Assembly: GCF_028389875.1 (NCBI RefSeq)
Contig: NC_084663.1
Coordinates: 98,879,190 to 98,943,189, forward strand
DNA from: Rhea pennata
Lineage: Eukaryota > Chordata > Aves > Rheiformes > Rheidae
Length of the DNA: 64,000 bases
Reading direction: 5' to 3'
Made by a program: the position numbers and the translations under genes. The notes below the pieces were generated by a model. It did no database searches and was not told where the DNA came from. It worked only from the letters and a program-made list of their open reading frames with translations. Below, one piece after another: positions 34,201-45,000 of the stretch; positions within the stretch are counted from its first letter, which is position 1; each line of letters starts with the position of its first letter.

Positions 34201-34214
34201 GCAGCAGAGGGCAG
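34201..34214 (+). promoter_or_regulatory. candidate CTCF motif 1
   Basis: GCAGCAGAGGGCAG matches 13 of 14 positions of the CTCF core CCASYAGRKGGCRS. Only the first base differs. It has the same orientation as the motif at 34630. Occupancy is inferred. Confidence 0.5.
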
Positions 34215-34629
34215 CTTTCCCTTGATTAAAAAAGTGAGCAAGCAAGCAAACAAAAGTACCGGATAGCCACACTCTAGGGGATGAAGAGAGCCTGGACTTT
34301 CTTCTTTGCTGTTAGATGAAGATGGTCATCTGCAGTGTAGCTGTCAAGGAGGGGTTACTTCAGCATCTCAGATGTTTTGTTTTAACCATCTCAATCCCTT
34401 TCCAGCCAGGATGTTCCCCTCTGACCGGACGGTGCCTTTAACCCTTCAGTACACTCCTTTTAACCCTTCTCATGACTCGTGTTGTTTTCAAGACTCAGTC
34501 GCACTCACAAAAGGGGGGGGGGAGGGGGGGAAATACTGATCGTGACCAAAGCGGGAGGCGCTGCAGGGGCCGGAGGACACGGCCCCGCAGCGCTGCCCCG
34601 GGCGGCGGCGCTGCTGCGCCCCTCCGCGA

Positions 34630-34643
34630 CCAGCAGGTGGCGC
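34630..34643 (+). promoter_or_regulatory. candidate CTCF motif 2
   Basis: CCAGCAGGTGGCGC matches all 14 positions of the degenerate CTCF core consensus CCASYAGRKGGCRS and lies in the CpG-rich patch. Insulator function between the two genes is inferred. Confidence 0.6.
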
Positions 34644-34663
34644 AGCCGCGCCGCCGCGGGGCG

Positions 34664-34684
34664 CTGCTGCTGCTGCTGCTGCTG
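34664..34684 (+). repeat. (CTG)7 trinucleotide repeat
   Basis: Seven perfect CTG units, then CTC. Confidence 0.9.
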
Positions 34685-34799
34685 CTCGGGGTGGTGATGG
34701 TCATGGTGATGCTGGCGGTGGTGGTGGCGATGTCAGTTGTGTTCTTTTTTTTTTTTTTTTTTTTCCCTATATTTCCATAAATAAAAATGTCCACGCCAA

Positions 34800-37700
34800 G
34801 GGATTGCTTTTGCCTATCTTCCTCACCCCCTATCACAATTAAACCGTGAGGAGTGGTAAGGGGGCTGCAAGGATTCCTGTCCTCAGGTGCAGAGAGCACC
34901 CTGTGGGAAAACGGAGAAAGGGGCGCGCTGGGCAGCTGGCAGTCACTGCAAGTCGACATGGGAACTTTGGGGAGAAAGAAAGAAAGAACCTACATGCTGG
35001 CTCCAATCTTTCAAGCTTCCTGCAGATAAAGTGAACTTAGAATAGCTTTTATTTTGAGTTGGCTTCATCTGATCCTGACCAGGATCACATAAGAGTATGC
35101 AGGAATTGTGATTAGGTTAAGAATTTACTCCTTGCTTTAATCTAAAGCAAGAAAAAAAAAAAAAAAGAACACTTTCAAGATGTTATTTTTCAGCATCAGC
35201 TGCCCTGATATGTGGGTTTAAATCACTCAGATTGGACATGGGTTCTATTAGCCCTGGAGCCCAGACTAAAGTTGAAATTATCAGATGCTTGAAGAAGGAT
35301 ATGTGAATGCCATATAAAAGCTGTTTTATAAGAGCAACATGTTCAAAGCTTCCTGCATAGGAATAGAAAAGGTTTTTTTAGAAAAGGCTTAAGTGTTAAA
35401 CTACTAAATGCAAATCCAAGATAAAATGAAACCTGTAAGGCAGACCTGAGTCAGAATCTTAGATCACGTACAACATAACTGTAATACTGTGAAATTATCT
35501 GGATCTACTGCATATGGTCCTTTATACGTATATTAACCAGCCTTGAAAGTGATACATAGGAAAGCTAAGCAGCAATGTATGTTTATGCATATGTGGCTTT
35601 TGTCTATTTTTGTGGAGAGCAAAAGCAGCCTGAACCTTTGCCTTGCTCCCACCTCCGACAGCTCATGGGACACTTGTGAACTTAGAGGATGCCCTGGTAC
35701 TTGTGTGCCTGACAACCATGTCACCAAGCATCTGAGCATTAATGCTCTTGAGTACCTTTTGCTCCCTCTAAATTATGTCCCCCCCTCCTTTTTTTTTAAC
35801 AGCATTTGTATGACATTTCATACATGGCACTTTTCTGTCTCATAAATTAATTAAGCTTGGACTGTTTGTTTAATGAGCACCCTATTGTTTGCACTGTGTT
35901 CTCCAGTCAGTCTAATTTACAGACTATTTTTGCAATGCCTGGGTGCAGGTTGTGGGAGAGTACAGGCTGCCCGAGAATCCCAGAGGTGGATTAATTAGAT
36001 AACAGTTGCTTTTAACAGGCTTTAGCACCTGGGATTTCCTGGGGAAACAGCCCATCTTGGCACAGATCCAAAGAGTGCTCTATTTTAGGTAGGACTCTTC
36101 CTTGTTCCAGTTGTGTGGAAAGCCTTGCAAAACTTTGAATCTTCATTTTAATTTATCTGTTTGTTTTAAGAAAGAGTGTATAGAAACATTGCTTGCTACC
36201 TAGAAGAGGGTATTAATTACCTTATGTGATTTTTGTTGGATTTTAAACCATCCGTTATTATAGAAAACAAACATTAGAAAGATCTATGTATACTAAAACT
36301 GCAGGAGTAATGGTATTTTAAGGAAAAAATGTTTTACTTCTGTTTATTTTAGTAGGCAATTCTTCCTGACTCTGCAATTAACTTTGAACATAAGCCCAGG
36401 AAAGCTTCTGAAAAGCTCTGCAGAGGAATAATGATTGCTTGATCCCGTCCAAGGAGATTTTAATGGAAATAATATTAAATCATATTGTATTTTAAATGAT
36501 TCCTTACAAACAAGACAAAGCTCAGGGAAGTCCCCAGGAAATACTATTTGATTTCAGGGAACATTGGATTATGTCCTTAAAACTCCTCTTCCATCTGTCT
36601 TCAGCATATGATGTTTCATCTCTTTCCCTTTAAAGTCTCCTATACCAGGTTGCCCCAGAAATATTTTAATCAGTGGAAGAAATTTATCTGTTTGCTTGCT
36701 GGTTTATTTCCAAACAGGAGGACTTCCAGATTAACTCTGGCATCCTGCGCAGTTTGAAACCCCCTCATGTAGTGTAAATGAAGTATTGAATAGCTCACTA
36801 TTGTCAAACAGAGGACTCACAGATGCAAGGGCCTGGCTTAAAAAAAATAAAACAAGCAAACAAAGAGAGGGAGAGAGTGACGGAAAGAAAGAGACTGAAA
36901 GGGGGAGCGGCAAGCAGTATATTGATATGAACAGATACTGAGAGACTGAATGGTAGACAAAAAAGGTGAGGGAAGCTGATATTAAAAAAGATCTATAGTA
37001 GACATCTAAGTATTTGCAGGAGTCTTAAGAAATATAAAAATTGCTATAATAGTCATGGTATTTTTCTGCCTTGATATAAAATGGGAAATGAACACCATTA
37101 TGTGGTCTACTGCTCTTGAAGAAGTGATATTTTATATACCATAACGTCTGCAGAGCTTTGTGATTGAGCATGTCTGATGGCTTTAAATGTTAAATAATTC
37201 CATTACAGTCAGGGTAAAAATGATAATGAACAGCTTGGAAGAGTCTGAGTGTACTTACAGGAAATGTTGAGCAATTAGCTTCTCTCTGTGAGAACGTTTC
37301 CTGCAGTTCTCTTCCCATCAGTAGCAAAGTAACCTTTAAAATAGGCAAGTGACACAGAACCTGTTTCAATAACTATTTTGATCTATAGTCTGCTGATAAA
37401 TTGCATGTAAGGATTTGGGATTTACAAGGCACAGCAGATTCAGGACTAGAATGGAGGATTTTGAAAGCATTAAGTGAAACTTTTTAACAGTAGCAATGCA
37501 TCCTGTTGAATAACAGGGCATGCGTTAGAGTATTCATGTGGTAGAATAGTATGAAGCTAAGGTTACTGTAGTGCTTGGTGTTATCAACTTGTTTTCAGCT
37601 GTTTTAAAGCATTTTTCAAAGTTCATTTTTCTGGCTTTATTTCAGTATTGGGGAGCTTGAGGGCCACATGTTATTGAAACTTGAAATAAAACAGTTGTGT

Positions 37701-40700
37701 GTTTGAAATTAGCTAACAGTGAAAAACATATGCCTCTTAGCGCTTTAACAGCTTCAGCCTGATCCGCAGAGCTAAGCTTTTTACTAGGTATTTGAAAATA
37801 GGAGGGTTAGGGGTATGGGAATGGGATTTGAGCTGCTAGATTGCCTGGTCTGTCCATGACACTGAATTGTACTCTGTTCAGAGAAGCAGGGAAACAGATA
37901 AGCTCTTTTAGTAAAATCTAAATAAGGCATAAATATGGCTATATAATCTGTGGCAGAATGGACAGTAAAGCTGCAGCCAGGCCATCCTTACTATTGAATA
38001 TGATTCATATGTGAATGCTCCAGAAATATAGAAAAATACAACTTTACACTCATCTTAATACAAAATTGAAAAATTTACATTGTATGATGCATCCTTTACT
38101 GTCTGCTTAGCCATTCATTTTTTGCAGCCACTTAAACACATGCTTGAAGTGGAGCATTTAACGGTCTCAACTGAGAAGACCCGAAATACTTAGTGGGTTC
38201 AGGCTGTGGAAAATAAAATTATATCTTTAAATACATATTTATTCCCTCCTGTCCTCACAATTAATGCATAGCTCTGCAGAATTTGGTAGTGATTACAGAA
38301 TAAAATTAGAGTTCTGTGGAAATGGAAAGAGGTTGAGGTTTTGGGGAAGGGAACAAGCATTTAGTGATCTTTACTTCTGGGAAAGCATGAAAAGTATTTT
38401 TGGACTGTAAGAAAAATCTTCTAGGGGTTACTGCTGGTAAATAACTGCAGCTGATACTTGCAGTTGAAGTCTCATGCTGCAGTGGTGAATGGACACATTT
38501 TCTCTCAGCAGTTGGGTTTCACGCAGTTGGTGCCTCTGTACACCCTAAAAGTCCTTTACAGAGTGGAGCTCTAGAAATGATCTCTGTAGCAGCCAGCATG
38601 CACTAATGCTACATGCCACAGCGTGGAGATGCTGAAACTAGCTGTGAACCACGATGAAGTCATTGTGCTTCTGGCAGCACTGAAGTGCCCTGATGATGCC
38701 ACATCTCGGTACTATGGTAGCTCAGTATCAAAGGGTCAGAGACTTTTGGATGCCTGTGAAGCAATAGGTTTGAGACTATATCTCCTCTTGCTTAGGTTCC
38801 CTCTTTTATAGTCGATCTGATGACAGAGGACAGCTAAGACCAACTTTTGAAGTAGAGGCTGCACCAACCACAAAGTAGTGGTGATTGGACTCCTTTTCCC
38901 ACTGCAAAACACACCCCTTCACCAACCTGTTCCTCTTCAGACTCCACTGTCCATCATACATATGCCATCCTCTTTATGCCACCTTAGGGATGGCAAATGC
39001 AAGATGGGGCCAGACAAAAATACTATCAAAGGTATCATGTTAGCAATTACCCCTAATAATTTTCCTTGTAGTTTTTATTAATCACAGTAGAGTAGCATGC
39101 CAAGCACCCAGACGGTGGAGAGAGGTAGGCTATCCTGGCCCTGAAAAGCTTTCCCATTCTGAAAAGCAAAACTACAAAACCCTCATGGTTACCCACGCTA
39201 CTTAAGGTCACAGACACTGATCTGCTGGGAGGTTGCCAGCTTTGAGGGTGGGTATAAGGCAATGACAGCTTTCGAAGATAGACTAGGATTTGGACCATGA
39301 GTGCAACTAATGGAAATTTTGGTGCTCCCACATGATGATCTTTTTTTCAGTTCAAGGTGTGAACTTAATTACCATAGAAAATGTTTATGATCCCCCTATG
39401 TATGTGTTTGAATAGACGTCTGGCCTGATGTTGCCTGCATCAGCAGCAAGTATACCAGACAGCCTTAACTGGAAGGGAGAGCAGGGCTGCAGAGCAGAGC
39501 TGAAGGCATGCCAAACCTGCTCTTTATTGTTCCTCCTTGAGCATCAGGAATGCTGTGTGAAAACCTGTTATTGAAACTGGACTTATGAATAGTCTGATAT
39601 AGTCCATAACTGTCAAATACCCTAAAGGCAAAATCCTTTTGTCAGCTTGCTTGAAGAGCAAAATGCAAATTTATGAAATAAGATATAGAGTCTGGTTGTA
39701 CCAGTTGAAAATACATACTTGATATGCATGTATTTACACATACATTAAATTTATGCCTATTCTGTACTTCACTACAGACAAAATGAAGGACTTTTGAAAT
39801 ATATGACCTTAGATTCAGTACTTGTTTTTTTTTAAATTATCATTTGACAGTGAAAAATTATCTTTAGAGCAATAATATGTATTTTTTTCATCAGCACATG
39901 ATGGAGCATGATGGATATCTGCTGTATACCAGTCATAGCTATGTCCTTTTTGTCATGTTTGCATGCAAACAATACATTTGTACATATTTGTAAGAGGCAG
40001 TCCTTTAGTAAGAGAACTTGCTCTCAAAGCATTATCCTTCAAAATAATAATGCTGCAGGGAAAAAAATACATCTTCTAAGATGTATTTCATGTACCAAAG
40101 CAAATTCAGAAGTTGCTTTGGACAAAATTCCTTACCTGACAGGTGAAGTGTAAGGCACTGTGTCTGTGAGAATGTCAGAGGAACAAAATTGCTGTAAGAA
40201 CAGGTAGAAGGGAATGAGTGTACCTTAAATCTTCCTACAGCAGGCAGGTGTATGAAAGTATATCAGCTGCAGTTCATAAATTGCTTATAACCTGTTGACA
40301 TTCAACTCAGAACAATGTTTGCTCTGTTTTTTTTGCCTGGTATCTTAATCCATACAAAATGAGTTTTAAGAAAATTGATGCTTGTAATTTTAGTTTTTGT
40401 ATTTCCTGAACTGATTTCTTCTCTGTAAAGCCGTGGTGTTGGCCCTGTATTGGGGTGCTTCTCTGGTGCTGAAGCAGGGTGAATATCACAAAGTTAAACT
40501 CACATGGGATATGTAGCCACAGGTGTGTGTACGTGATCATCTAGACGAGCATGCACACAGCCAGCATATTACCGCACAGTGTGGTAACAGAAAGTCCTGA
40601 GTAGATGCAAAAATTCACAGCTGGTGCCACCAACAGCAAAAGGAGAGCCAGCTGGCTCAAGGGATTAGAAACATAATGTGCAGTGCCACGTGCGGCAAGA

Positions 40701-41230
40701 GGACATCGGATCCTTAGCGGACGTCAGCTCTGGTCCCCGACGGGATTGTTGTTCCGCCCCGTCCTCTAACGCGGACAGGTGCTGTGCGGGTTTCACTGCT
40801 TAGGTGGTGCAGAAAGGAAAGGAAAGTAGTGGAGATGGTGTTTCCAACAGCTGCAGACCAACCATGGATCGTATTTCCTGAGACTGAGTCATACAGAGAC
40901 TTCTTAAAAAAACAAAAAACACACTTTTGCCTCACATACAGACAATACAATGACAGTAGGACAGGCAAAAAACCGCCTGCAGGTGTCAAAGTATAATACA
41001 TACCTTATTGTAATACAAGGAGTAAAGATGAAGAGCTAAAAGTTTCTTTGTTTGTAGGATAGATCAAAATACTGTAACACACAGGCAAAGCAGACTACTG
41101 ATGGAAAACTAAAGATCCGTTTTACACTCCTAACTTTCTTCCACGTGGCTTTCTGGTTGTGTGAGAAAAGCTGGTGGATACTGGTGCACCTTACTGGTAT
41201 TCGCACCGTGTCCTTCTAAAACAGAAGTAT
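34800..41230. other. CD96-PLCXD2 intergenic region, distal part
   Basis: 6.4 kb of mostly AT-rich sequence. I found no open frame with protein character, no splice-bounded exon and no recognisable transposon. A run of A (about 35152-35166) and a purine-rich stretch at about 36.84-36.91 kb are the only simple-sequence features noted. Confidence 0.6.
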
Positions 41231-41239
41231 TTCCTACTC

Positions 41240-42060
41240 TTCCCCCAGCCCTGCAACCGGGGGAAGTCAACCCGAAGCAGGGTCCCCTCTGTAGGCGCCA
41301 AGCCTCTCTGCCGCTTCTGGGAGCCGAGCTAGAGGCCGGCTCGGCGCCGCTGCCGCGACCCGGGAGACCAGGATGACACCACACAGCCGGAGCGGGGGCA
41401 GCCCCGGCTCCTCGCCGGCCACAAACCGCCTCACGTCTCACACCGCCCGCTCCGCCGCGGAGCACAGACGTTAACGGCCGCGCCGCGCTGCCCCGCCCCT
41501 GCAGGCGTCGCTGCCAATGGGCGCGCGGCAGGGCCGGGCCGGACCAATAGGCGGCGGGGCCGCAGGGAGGGAGCGGTGGGGCGAGGCCGCCCGGCGCCGC
41601 ACCTGTTACATAAGGGGGCGCTGAGGGCGGCCACGGGCCGTGGGTGGCCGCCGCTCACAGGTGCGGCCCGGGGCGGGCGGCGGTGGCGGTGGCGCGCCGC
41701 GCCGCCGCAGCTACGGGCCCGGCCGGGGTTGAGCATGAACACGAACAGGAGCCCGCCGGGCGCGGGGCCAGGGCCGGCCGCCAGGGGACGGCGACGGCGG
41801 CGGCGGCGGCAGCCTGCCGGCGTCATGGCGGAGAGCAGCGCGGACTGGATGGGGTCGCTGCCGGCGGCGCTGCGCTCCTACCCGCTCTCCAATCTCGCCA
41901 TCCCAGGTGGGGGTCTCCGCCGGCCCGAGCGGGCCGTTGGCCGCGGCCGTTGGCGGCGGGAAGGGAGGGGCCGGCTCGCGCTCCGCGCAGGAGTCGCCCG
42001 CCGTATTGCTCCTCTCTTCCCCCCCCCCCCCTCCCCGGCAACGGGAAACGGGGGATTGAT
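41240..42060. promoter_or_regulatory. PLCXD2: CpG island and PLCXD2 promoter
   Basis: Strongly GC- and CpG-rich. Promoter elements on the + strand are a GC box CCCCGCCCC at 41491-41499, CCAAT boxes at 41514-41518 and 41544-41548 (30 bases apart, same orientation), and a TATA-like ACATAAGG at about 41608. Tandem CCAAT boxes spaced by helical turns are typical NF-Y targets. Transcription probably starts at about 41630-41650. A (CGG)n stretch lies at about 41793-41810 in the leader. Confidence 0.8.
41825..41906 (+). CDS. PLCXD2: PLCXD2 exon 1
   Basis: 82 nt, ending in phase 1. It encodes [16 protein letters not shown], then [11 protein letters not shown] and the first base of Gly28. The ADWM and PLSNLAIP parts match mammalian PLCXD2. 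The donor is GTGGGG at 41907. The upstream frame stays open, so initiation at ATG 41735 cannot be excluded. Confidence 0.9.
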
Positions 42061-45000
42061 TTCAGTTTTCTCTCTCTCTCTCTCCCTTCATTTAATTTTT
42101 TTTCTGTGTTTAATTCTTTGCGTTACGAGCAAGTGTTGCTGGAGCTGGATCGTAAGGTCTCTGGCTTGGGGCTGTGGCGGGAGGGCTGGGCCGGGCCGGG
42201 CTGGGCGGGACGCCTGGGCGCTTGGGGTTTCTTCTTCTCCTTCAGATACTGCTTTCAGCTGGGCGGAGTTGGGTGGAAGGGGGAACTTAAATAGCTTTCT
42301 GATACAGAGTGCAAGCGGGTGTGTTGCGTTTGTCACAGTTTCATTTGTGCTGCTTTAAGTCTGTTTGAAAGTCTAAGTCTGCTCTCACTTCTTTTAAACT
42401 GCCTGTTCTGAGAAAGCTTTGCCTTTTGCTGTTGAATTTTCCAAATAATTAAATTAAACATCAGCTATATTTATGTGGAACTTAAAGCTTACTTCTGATA
42501 CGATTAAAAAGTGACTATTTGGTCCCATGTAATCAGTGTGTGTTAATATCACTGTGGTTCGTGGCAGTAGTTTCCTGCTCACAGTGTGATTTGTATGTGT
42601 TTTAAATCTCTCTGTAGTTCTTTAACAAAACTTGCTTTCTTTTTTCCTTTTCCTCATAGTTGGTGCTTAACACGTAAGCAGAACACTGCTGCACAGAAAC
42701 ACACCATTTTCTGTGATGTATGGACCAATGTTGAGGGGAGGGAGTAGGAGATGTGCTAAAGAAATGCATGTGGCTCGCAAAATGATTTAGTAAAGTTTGT
42801 GCAGATACTTGGATCAAATCATTTTGGCGTTGTGTTATGTACTGTCACTGTTCTTACTTCAGGACCTACTGAGGTGTTTGCTTATGCTTAGGGTTCAGAG
42901 CTTGGATGTTTACTTGAACTGTAATTAATATGGAAAAATCTGTCTTTAGGAGTGAGAGCCTTGTTTCTCTGTAATCTAGTCTCAGAGTAAAACAGGATGG
43001 TCTTACTCTGGAATGAATGTGTAAATGCTGGGGATATCCCAAAGTAGCCCTTTCTATAGCTAGTCCCTAAACTAGGATTAGGAGCAGTTTACTGTCTGGG
43101 AAGTGTGGGTTGTTTTCTTTTCTTTTTCTCTTTTAAGCTGAATAACCATTCAGGCAAAACTGTGGAAGGTAAAACTAGCAAGCACACGTCAAGTTTGGTG
43201 TCCAGGCAGTTATTTGTAAGTAAGGAGTAATATGAACTCCTTTGCAGGAGGAAGGAGTTGTTCTTCTGTAAGAACAGCTGTGAATCTCTTAACCCTTTTC
43301 ATTGGTCCGACTGAGAGATATTTTAATGATTAAAAACAAAGCAAACAACCCCCCCAAAACCACAATTCTAGAGAGCAGCCACAACAATAAATGCATAATG
43401 CATTAAATGAAATCCAAGTATTGAACAAATCCAGAGGTATATAGGTGAATTACAGAATTATAGGTGTTCTAGCAGGTGTTAAATTTTCAAAGGAAGCATT
43501 GTGCTTTGTACAAACTGAAATTCTTTACTAGTTCTCTGTTGAATTCTAGAAGATATTTCTAAGGTTGTCAATTAAGGCTGAATACAGACAGAGAGAAAAT
43601 ATGTTTTATGTTAAACTGAACAGTGAGTGGCTCAGATGACCAGTGGAAGAGATGATTCAGGCTATATAACTTACAAAACAAAAGTGTCCTTTGTAGTAGA
43701 ACCTATGTATAACTTGGTAGAGATGAAGGAAATACAGCACATTTATGAAATATCCCAATGTATGAAGTTACACTGAAGATACTAAAATACTGTAATTATT
43801 TATAAAATCCTGTGGCTTTACCAGCTGAGCTTAAAGTAACTCCTAGCTCCTGCTGAGAACTTGCAATTTCATCCAACAAATGACAAAAGTAAATGCTATC
43901 ACCATTCCTCAGTTCATTTATCTGGAAAGTAAAGAGGAAAACAAATGATAACCCTAAAGTTATTTAGGAATAGTACTGAATTTCAATCTGTAAGTGACAA
44001 AAGGAGTATAATACTGCTTGCAGATGTCAATAGTGAAGTTTTTAATGGTGGTAACTATGGGCCATTCATTGTGATGCCAGATATTTTACTCTAGTCTTTT
44101 GTGGTAGAGGCTGAATTTCCACAGTAATGTCTTAAAATTTGTCAGAACTCTTCCTTTATGTTGTGTAAAGGATGTGCTGAGATGCTTCCCTGTAAATACT
44201 TTCTGCTTTTCTCTAATAGAGATAAACAAATAGTATTTGAAGGAGCTAGAATAGGAACATATGCAGCTCCTGTGAGATACTACAACAATCAGTTCTGTGT
44301 CTTCTGAAAAAAAGTTCAGAATGTATTGTTTTAATCAAATGAAACATGTTCTTTTATTTGTTTTTTTTCCTTCAAGAGTCTAGCAAATGCAAATTCTGTA
44401 ACTGTTCTCATTTGAGCAGGGAGGGGATGGAATGGAAGTGCAGTGCTAATGTAAATTTTAGGCTGACTGCAAATTTTGAAACTTTTTTTTTTTGTAGAAA
44501 TTGTCATTTTCATTCTGTTTTAGTGAACAGTAGCAAGTCAGTTTTGTTTTGTAGCAGCTTAAGGGCTCTAAAACTTCTGACTGCAGAAGGTTGTGGTGGT
44601 GACTGTTAAATGTGTTACTGTTCATTTAAAATACTGGCAACATGGTGTTTATAGCAGAGGAATGAAGAAAACTAATTATCATTGTAGTAATGCCACACTG
44701 CTTTTTTTTTTAAGTGGTTCTTTGAAAACACAGGCAGTGTGGATTTGTTTGTGGAAAACTAATGTTGTTTTCCCATTCATTCCCTCCATGAAGATTCCCT
44801 AGTCTGTGAATAGGGCAAGTAAGGCAGAAGGAAAGGTGTAATGGATAGATAGTTTGGGGGGGGTTTCTTTATTTTTTTAGTCTGATGATTCTTTTGAATG
44901 AGTGGGTTTTTAGTGTGGTGTTTGACAACGCAAGCTTTACAGGAGACTAAAGAGGCATTACCAACAGTGTGCAAGGGAAGGAGAGGATGGTCTGAACAGG

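Larger units (their letters stand above)
34513..34764. promoter_or_regulatory. isolated CpG-rich patch with simple repeats
   Basis: A GC-rich, CpG-dense core at about 34550-34670 sits in AT-rich surroundings. It is flanked by a G-run (34513-34530), (CTG)7 at 34664-34684, GGT/GAT-rich triplets to about 34735, and T20 at 34745-34764. It could be a small CpG island or regulatory element. No exon or start codon with protein similarity was recognised, and open frames on both strands are low-complexity translations. Confidence 0.5.

Noticed and set aside
34472..34959. Open frames on both strands over the CpG-rich patch, with poly-Leu and poly-Phe or poly-Ser and poly-Lys runs
   Set aside because: These are translations of (CTG)n, GGT/GAT-rich triplets and T20; no non-repeat protein character.
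32592..41230. ZBED2, which neighbours CD96 and PLCXD2 in human
   Set aside because: No open frame of the expected size with a BED zinc finger pattern is present on either strand here.
41130..41826. Antisense open frames across the PLCXD2 CpG island (possible divergent gene)
   Set aside because: Arg/Ala/Pro/Gly-rich translations expected from CpG-island DNA. A divergent non-coding transcript is possible but not supported by sequence.
41576..42358. 260-codon + strand open frame treated as a single protein
   Set aside because: It runs through the exon 1 donor at 41907. PLCXD2 homology stops at NLAIP and resumes at 57168.
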